Positions 8,327 to 11,105 of a DNA stretch of 11,105 nucleotides are shown here, piece after piece. Every line of letters starts with the position of its first letter. Within the stretch, counting starts at the first letter, position 1. The DNA is taken from contig NZ_LECR01000059.1 in NCBI RefSeq assembly GCF_001602625.1, positions 221 through 11,325 of the forward strand, given 5' to 3'. A program made the translations under genes and the position numbers. A model generated the notes under the pieces. It worked only from the letters and a program-made list of their open reading frames with translations, had not been told where the DNA came from and ran no database searches. Origin of the DNA: Sodalis-like endosymbiont of Proechinophthirus fluctus (GTDB taxonomy: Bacteria > Pseudomonadota > Gammaproteobacteria > Enterobacterales > Enterobacteriaceae).

Positions 8327-8465
8327 ATGCAGTATTAAGTCCCTCAAGAGCTCTAAAACGTGTCATCCTGACTGTCAAATTGTTCGCCGACGCGGGCTCG
8401 TGTATGTCATATGAAAATCCAACCCTACTTTAAAGGCAGTACAGGGACGCAAAACACACCGCTGA
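8327..8465 (+). pseudogene. rpmJ2: Broken ribosomal protein L36 type B (zinc-free form)
   Basis: L36 type B (YkgO, about 46 residues) is the partner of L31 type B in zinc sparing. CAGGAG (8311-8316) precedes ATG 8327 by 10 bases. In shifted frames the product reads [10 protein letters not shown], then [16 protein letters not shown], then a TGA (8412-8414) where E. coli has a cysteine codon (VICKSNPRFKA), and then KSNPTLKAVQGRK, ending at TGA 8463-8465. One frameshift near the start, a 2-base insertion before HPDC and the internal TGA disable it. It lies 29 bp after rpmE2, consistent with one transcript. Confidence 0.83.
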
Positions 8466-8538
8466 CAATTATGGGCATGATAGTATGTGCCGGGACTGGG
8501 ATAGAAAGTCAGTATAGCTGCGCCGATGGAATACGAAT

Positions 8539-8554
8539 ACCTTCGGTGCTTTTT
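8539..8554 (+). terminator. Possible decayed terminator after rpmJ2
   Basis: ACC TTC GGT followed by GC and five T (8550-8554). The remaining stem is only three base pairs; it may be the worn remnant of a UUCG-type hairpin. The location, 75 bp after rpmJ2, fits. Confidence 0.3.
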
Positions 8555-8571
8555 ATTTGTATCGTTAGGAC

Positions 8572-8727
8572 ATGAAACAGCATATGTCTGATAACAGTAG
8601 GAGAAATGCGGAAGATTTATGCACATTTATAAACAAATATTATAATTTGGTGAATAAGAAGAAAACACTCTTTTATTTAGCAGACATGTCTGCTAAATTT
8701 GGAGCGTCCATCATGCATCAGTACTGA
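8572..8727 (+). CDS. Unrecognised 51-residue ORF in an AT-rich island
   Basis: ATG 8572 to TGA 8725-8727 encodes MKQHMSDNSRRNAEDLCTFI followed by NKYYNLVNKKKTLFYLADMS and AKFGASIMHQY. I do not recognise a family. The protein is basic and hydrophilic with no membrane segment or signal peptide. AGGA at 8567-8570 is too close to the first ATG to serve it and 13 bases from the ATG at 8584, so translation starts are weak. The region (about 8590-8720) is much richer in A+T than its neighbours, and the frame contains the 24-bp palindrome at 8675-8698. It could be a small accessory gene, a leftover fragment, or a chance frame. Confidence 0.3.
   Translation: MKQHMSDNSRRNAEDLCTFINKYYNLVNKKKTLFYLADMSAKFGASIMHQY
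8675..8698. other. Perfect 24-bp palindrome
   Basis: ATTTAGCAGACA (8675-8686) is followed immediately by its exact reverse complement TGTCTGCTAAAT (8687-8698). As RNA it could fold as a 10-bp stem with a CATG loop, but the flanks (TTTT before, TTGG after) are only weakly terminator-like. As DNA it has the form of an operator for a dimeric repressor. It does not match the LexA, Fur, Zur or AcrR site as I know them. Confidence 0.7.
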
Positions 8728-8999
8728 TAAAGTAATTCAGATGTGCTATTTCATTCCGCACTAGCACGCCGGCAACGAGAGAACGCTGAGACTCCCATCC
8801 CAGCGCGGTTTGCCTGAGTCTCATTGTCACGACTGACTTTGATTTAAGGACTGTAAGTTAATGTAAGCAAGGGATGCCAAACTGTCCAAAATATCCTATC
8901 TTTAATCTGGAATGGGCGAAATTAAGCAGTGGGTATCAATCTTTGTCCCCAGCCGGGGTTTTAATATTACTGCAATTTCTATGTGTTAGGAGGGCTAAT
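8728..8999. other. Leader region of tomB with two hairpins
   Basis: No gene is seen here. An 8-bp inverted repeat, TGAGACTC (8787-8794) and GAGTCTCA (8816-8823), encloses 21 bases. CCCC AGCC GGGG TTTTAAT (8947-8965) is a small terminator-like hairpin 35 bp upstream of the tomB start. A very strong ribosome-binding site, AGGAGG (8988-8993), stands 6 bases before ATG 9000. A promoter for tomB-hha should lie here, but no pair of boxes is convincing. Confidence 0.5.
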
Positions 9000-9387
9000 A
9001 TGGATGAGTATTCACCCAAACGCTGCAATATTGTGCAACTGAAATACCTATGTGAAAATCATCTACGATGAAGGCATTGCTAGTCTGGGCGACAGTTATC
9101 ATAGCTGGGTAAATGACCCAGGTTCCGCCGTCAATTTACAGATTGACGAATTAATTGAGCACATAGCGACGAATATTTTTATCTTCAAACTTACATACCA
9201 TAATGAAAGTGATCTTACCAATCGGGTTGAAACTTTTTCATACGATAATTTTACCCTATTCAGTAGCTATGGTATCAATAATTACGATATCCAGCGCTGG
9301 TATCTCAGCCGCAGGCGTTTATTCAGAACATTCTCGGAGACAGAGTCTATACAACCTGAGAAAGTAGGAACAAACCTGTTCAACTGA
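9000..9387 (+). pseudogene. tomB: TomB (YbaJ/YmoB), Hha-neutralising protein, frameshifted
   Basis: TomB is the antidote and regulator partner of Hha, linked to biofilm control. After AGGAGG, ATG 9000 gives MDEYSPKRCNIVQLKYLCEN, almost identical to E. coli MDEYSPKRHDIAQLKFLCE, and the frame then meets TGA near 9066. One base skipped near 9058-9063 restores YDEGIASLGDSYHSWVNDP, AVNLQIDELIEHIAT and FTLFSSYGINNYDIQRW to TGA 9385-9387. Yersinia has CENLYDEGIATLGDS at the joint, so a single inserted base explains the break. Everything else is clean, which suggests recent damage. A GTG at 9052 could restart a 111-residue product lacking the first 17-18 residues, including Cys18. hha follows after 18 bp, the same order as in E. 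coli. Confidence 0.9.
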
Positions 9388-9405
9388 CTGTATAAAAAGG
9401 TAAAA

Positions 9406-9609
9406 ATGAAAAAGATTGACTATCTAATGCGCTTGAGGAAGTGCCGAACGCTGGAAACCCTCGAGCGTGTGATTGAAAAAAACAAATATGAACTGTCTGA
9501 TGACGAACTGGAGATATTCAATTCTGCCGCCGATCATCGCCTGGCGGAACTGACGATGAACAAGTTGTACGACAAAGTTCCAGTTTCTGTATGGAAGTAT
9601 GTACGTTAA
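9406..9609 (+). CDS. hha: Hha/YmoA haemolysin-expression modulator
   Basis: Hha is a small nucleoid-associated protein that binds H-NS and helps silence horizontally acquired and virulence genes; it is also the toxic partner of TomB. ATG 9406 (AAGG five bases upstream) encodes 67 residues, the same length as Yersinia YmoA and five fewer than E. coli Hha at the N-terminus. The sequence [40 protein letters not shown] and [20 protein letters not shown] is highly conserved, including the cysteine (position 13, equal to E. coli Cys18) and the acidic residues used to contact H-NS. It is intact in a region where almost all other accessory genes are broken. It is probably co-transcribed with the tomB remnant. 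Confidence 0.96.
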   Translation: MKKIDYLMRLRKCRTLETLERVIEKNKYELSDDELEIFNSAADHRLAELTMNKLYDKVPVSVWKYVR

Positions 9610-10087
9610 AACTGATTATTACAAACATAATGTTATGTGTTAATAAATATTACTATTGATACTTTTTTCCCCGGTGGCAATTAAATAATCTATTGCTTGC
9701 CTCTGCTGATAACCGTTCTTTTTCGCACCATTGACGTCAGGTTAACCTCCTATCGTCTGGCGCGCGATGCGGATGTAAATGGCCAGTGCGTTATCATACT
9801 GTTTAATAACATTATTCGTATTCTCTAAGCATAGGTCCGAAGCGGTGATGTCGAGCGCTTATTGCGTCTAATTTCCCTCATCTTTACGGGGTGGTCTTGG
9901 TATTATTTCGTACAATTGTATTTTACAGATGTCGGACGGGGGAGCTGACCGGCAGATACTATTTCAAGGCGTCAATAAAGAACAATTGCGGAAAAAAACA
10001 CTGCTTATTTCCCTGTAAAAAAAGGGATAGTCTTGGCCCAACGGGTAGGCAGGTCTAAGAAAGGGCAAGACGAATACGGGCTGAATT
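9610..10087. other. 478 bp with no recognised gene
   Basis: E. coli has maa, ylaC, ylaB and ybaA between hha and ffs; none is recognisable here on either strand. ACATAA/TTATGT (9625-9638) directly after hha is a weak hairpin. A plus-strand frame from about 9690 to 9828 (LITVLFRTIDVRLTSYRLAR, then DADVNGQCVIILFNNIIRIL and a stop) and one from about 9833 to 9947 (VRSGDVERLLRLISLIFTGW) read somewhat like protein but have no start and no family that I know. This may be the last trace of a decayed gene. Confidence 0.5.
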
Positions 10088-10201
10088 GGGTGGAGACCCC
10101 GCCAGAGACATCTCGGCACACACGTCGCCTGCTACGGCTGCTTCCTTCCAGACCTGACCGAGTTCACAAGGTAGTGTTGCGAGAGCACCCACAGGGCCTC
10201 C
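10088..10201 (-). ncRNA. ffs: 4.5S RNA, RNA of the signal recognition particle
   Basis: 4.5S RNA binds Ffh and directs ribosomes making membrane proteins to FtsY. The minus strand from 10201 to 10088 gives 114 bases, the E. coli length, beginning GGAGGCCCTG and ending GGGGTCTCCACCC; these ends pair with each other. The centre holds the hallmark GGTCAGGTCTGGAAGGAAGC with the GGAA tetraloop and the asymmetric internal loop that Ffh recognises. E. coli has a C-G pair closing the tetraloop (CCGGAAGG); here it is U-G (TCTGGAAGGA). It is on the strand opposite to hha, as in E. coli. It appears intact and, being essential, is expected to be. Confidence 0.96.
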
Positions 10202-10232
10202 ATTGACAGCTCGTTTCAAAAGAAGGCAGGGC

Positions 10233-10261
10233 ATTATCAATTAAGGTTGGGGTAATTGCAA
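10233..10261 (-). promoter_or_regulatory. Sigma-70 promoter of ffs
   Basis: On the minus strand TTGCAA (10256-10261), a 17-base spacer, and GATAAT (10233-10238) are followed by the GC-rich GCCC typical of promoters under stringent control. Transcription starting about 7 bases on would give a leader of about 24 bases before the mature end at 10201, the size of the E. coli leader that RNase P removes. Confidence 0.7.
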
Positions 10262-10299
10262 GCCAGGGCGGTTTAAGCGACATTTTCTTATCCAATATA

Positions 10300-10506
10300 T
10301 TACACGTAACTCTTCGCCACCGCCGGGTTTTGCGGTCGCCACTCTAAATGTGACAGGATAATTCCCACGCTAAATTTAACTGCAGAATTAAAATATGCCC
10401 GATCCCACTCACGATAATTTTCGTCAGAGCATATAATCAGATTGTGGCCACCATCCTCTATAAAACTGTATGCGTTGCGCTGACAAGCACTGTGATTGTC
10501 CTTCAT
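10300..10506 (-). CDS. Unrecognised 68-residue ORF
   Basis: ATG 10506 to TAA 10300-10302, upstream of the ffs promoter on the same strand. The product reads MKDNHSACQRNAYSFIEDGG, then HNLIICSDENYREWDRAYFN, then SAVKFSVGIILSHLEWRPQN and PAVAKSYV. I do not recognise a family. It has a protein-like composition, with a hydrophilic N-terminal half and a mildly hydrophobic stretch (KFSVGIILSHL), but no good Shine-Dalgarno sequence. It could be a small real gene, the end of a larger decayed one, or chance. Confidence 0.3.
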   Translation of the reverse strand: MKDNHSACQRNAYSFIEDGGHNLIICSDENYREWDRAYFNSAVKFSVGIILSHLEWRPQNPAVAKSYV

Positions 10507-10519
10507 GGTGCTGGATAGC

Positions 10520-10715
10520 CTAGCATGTCTTATACAGCCGCCGTGGGATTAGGTATCGTTACAGTGCGATCTTCATTGGCGTCTGGACCTATAAGCGTAG
10601 GCGCTGTTAAAAGGCTATAATCACCACGACCACGGTGAACACGGGCCACCTTAGGAGTCCGCTCGTTGCCGGAAGCGGCCATTGGGATTTACGGTAGCCA
10701 GAACATGTGGTCGCG
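10520..10715 (+). pseudogene. ybaZ: Probable remnant of YbaZ (alkyltransferase-like DNA-binding protein)
   Basis: In E. coli ybaZ lies between ffs and ybaY, on the strand found here. YbaZ binds O6-alkylguanine and hands it to nucleotide excision repair. Weak traces are visible: SSLASGP then VGAVKRL (about 10570-10617), comparable with E. coli AKLAGSP and VGGVLKRL, and AGSGHWDLR before a stop (about 10668-10695), comparable with SGSGQIDLQR near the C-terminus. The central active-site-like PWHRV motif cannot be read. Position supports the call more than sequence does. Confidence 0.4.
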
Positions 10716-10738
10716 GTATGAGTGCTGTCGGATAGACG

Positions 10739-11105
10739 TTAGAAAGATGTGGGCGATGGGATGCTTTCCGAAAGGGTCACCTGCGTCGGCAAAGCGACCG
10801 ACTCAACCGGTACCAAGATCAACGTGACACGTTCCGTCTTGGGTAGCCGCCGTTTTTACTGCTCGGTGATCATTACCACTCTGCCATCGACGATAATGGC
10901 AGCGCTTTAACAGAATGCGGGTGTTGGACTGAATATCCGAGGGATTAAACGTCAACAAAAAGCTGAACGGGGCCGGCCTGCTTGCCGTCCGTATGCGCCA
11001 CGCGCTGCGCGATGACTTTGGATGAAGTGTCATAAATAGTGATATTGGATAGCGTCAGCGCCGTGTTCGGCGCCAGCGTGATGCGCTTTCGAATATACAC
11101 CGTAC
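10739..11105 (-). pseudogene. ybaY: Broken YbaY, lipoprotein of the YscW-like family (5' part outside window)
   Basis: E. coli YbaY is a 190-residue outer-membrane lipoprotein with a YscW-type beta domain; its job is poorly known. Reading leftwards from the window edge, one frame gives VYIRKRITLAPNTALTLSNI and SSKVIAQRVAHTDGKQAGP, then shifts frame to PFSFLLTFNPSDIQSNTRIL, then again to AAIIVDGRVVMITEQ-stop and RVTLILVPVESVALPTQVTL, ending at TAA 10739-10741. E. coli reads SPFSFVLPFNPADVQPNARI in the same place. Two frameshifts and one in-frame stop in 370 bp make it a pseudogene. The signal peptide and lipobox would lie beyond the window. Confidence 0.88.

Noticed and set aside
8375..8626. 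83-codon minus-strand ORF
   Set aside because: It is antisense to the rpmJ2 remnant and has no recognised features.
9052..9387. 111-codon ORF as a complete gene
   Set aside because: It is the main part of TomB; the normal N-terminus with a strong ribosome-binding site lies directly upstream in another frame. A restart is possible, so this is discussed under tomB.
9733..9750. Adjacent palindromes GACGTC and AGGTTAACCT as an operator
   Set aside because: They are short, common by chance, and not linked to any recognised gene.
10055..10240. 61-codon minus-strand ORF
   Set aside because: It spans the 4.5S RNA gene; the sequence is explained by the RNA.

Overview
The window looks like a stretch of chromosome from an enterobacterium whose genome is eroding, most likely Sodalis glossinidius or a close Sodalis-type insect symbiont. 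The gene order dnaX-apt-priC-ybaM-acrR-acrAB-tomB-hha-ffs-ybaZ-ybaY follows the Escherichia/Yersinia backbone, and the protein matches are enterobacterial. Most of the genes are still recognisable but carry stop codons and frameshifts. The family and gene-order calls come from reading the translations against remembered family sequences. The genus is an inference.

Left part (1-2056): two intact minus-strand housekeeping genes, the 5' 389 codons of dnaX (clamp-loader tau/gamma) and complete apt (adenine salvage). The sequence upstream of apt is non-coding; the ybaN gene found there in E. coli is not visible. dnaX carries a nine-A run just after domain III that could create a short gamma-like product.

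Middle (2057-8465): a run of pseudogenes. priC (replication restart) has stops and an internal 8-bp tandem repeat. ybaM is frameshifted. The large mscK gene expected next to it is gone, so ybaM now abuts the tail of a dead acrR. acrA and acrB, the periplasmic adaptor and RND pump, are full length but riddled with stops; acrB has also lost one of its two proton-relay aspartates. Between acrR and acrA the AcrR operator is still recognisable and part of it is tandemly duplicated. After acrB come a terminator, a probable Zur site and broken rpmE2-rpmJ2 (zinc-free ribosomal proteins L31 and L36).

Right part (8466-11105): an AT-rich stretch with an unrecognised 51-codon ORF containing a perfect 24-bp palindrome; tomB with a single-base frameshift; intact hha; about 480 bp with no recognised gene; the 4.5S SRP RNA gene ffs (minus strand) with a good promoter; one unrecognised small ORF; a probable ybaZ remnant; and the broken 3' part of ybaY.

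Functionally, what appears intact is essential or housekeeping (dnaX, apt, ffs) plus the nucleoid modulator hha. Drug efflux and its control, osmotic channel, replication restart by PriC, zinc-sparing ribosomal proteins and the Hha partner TomB are all damaged or gone. I found no phage, IS, CRISPR array or clear new multi-gene system. The points most worth checking are the dnaX A-run, the hha/tomB imbalance, the duplicated AcrR operator and the palindrome region.
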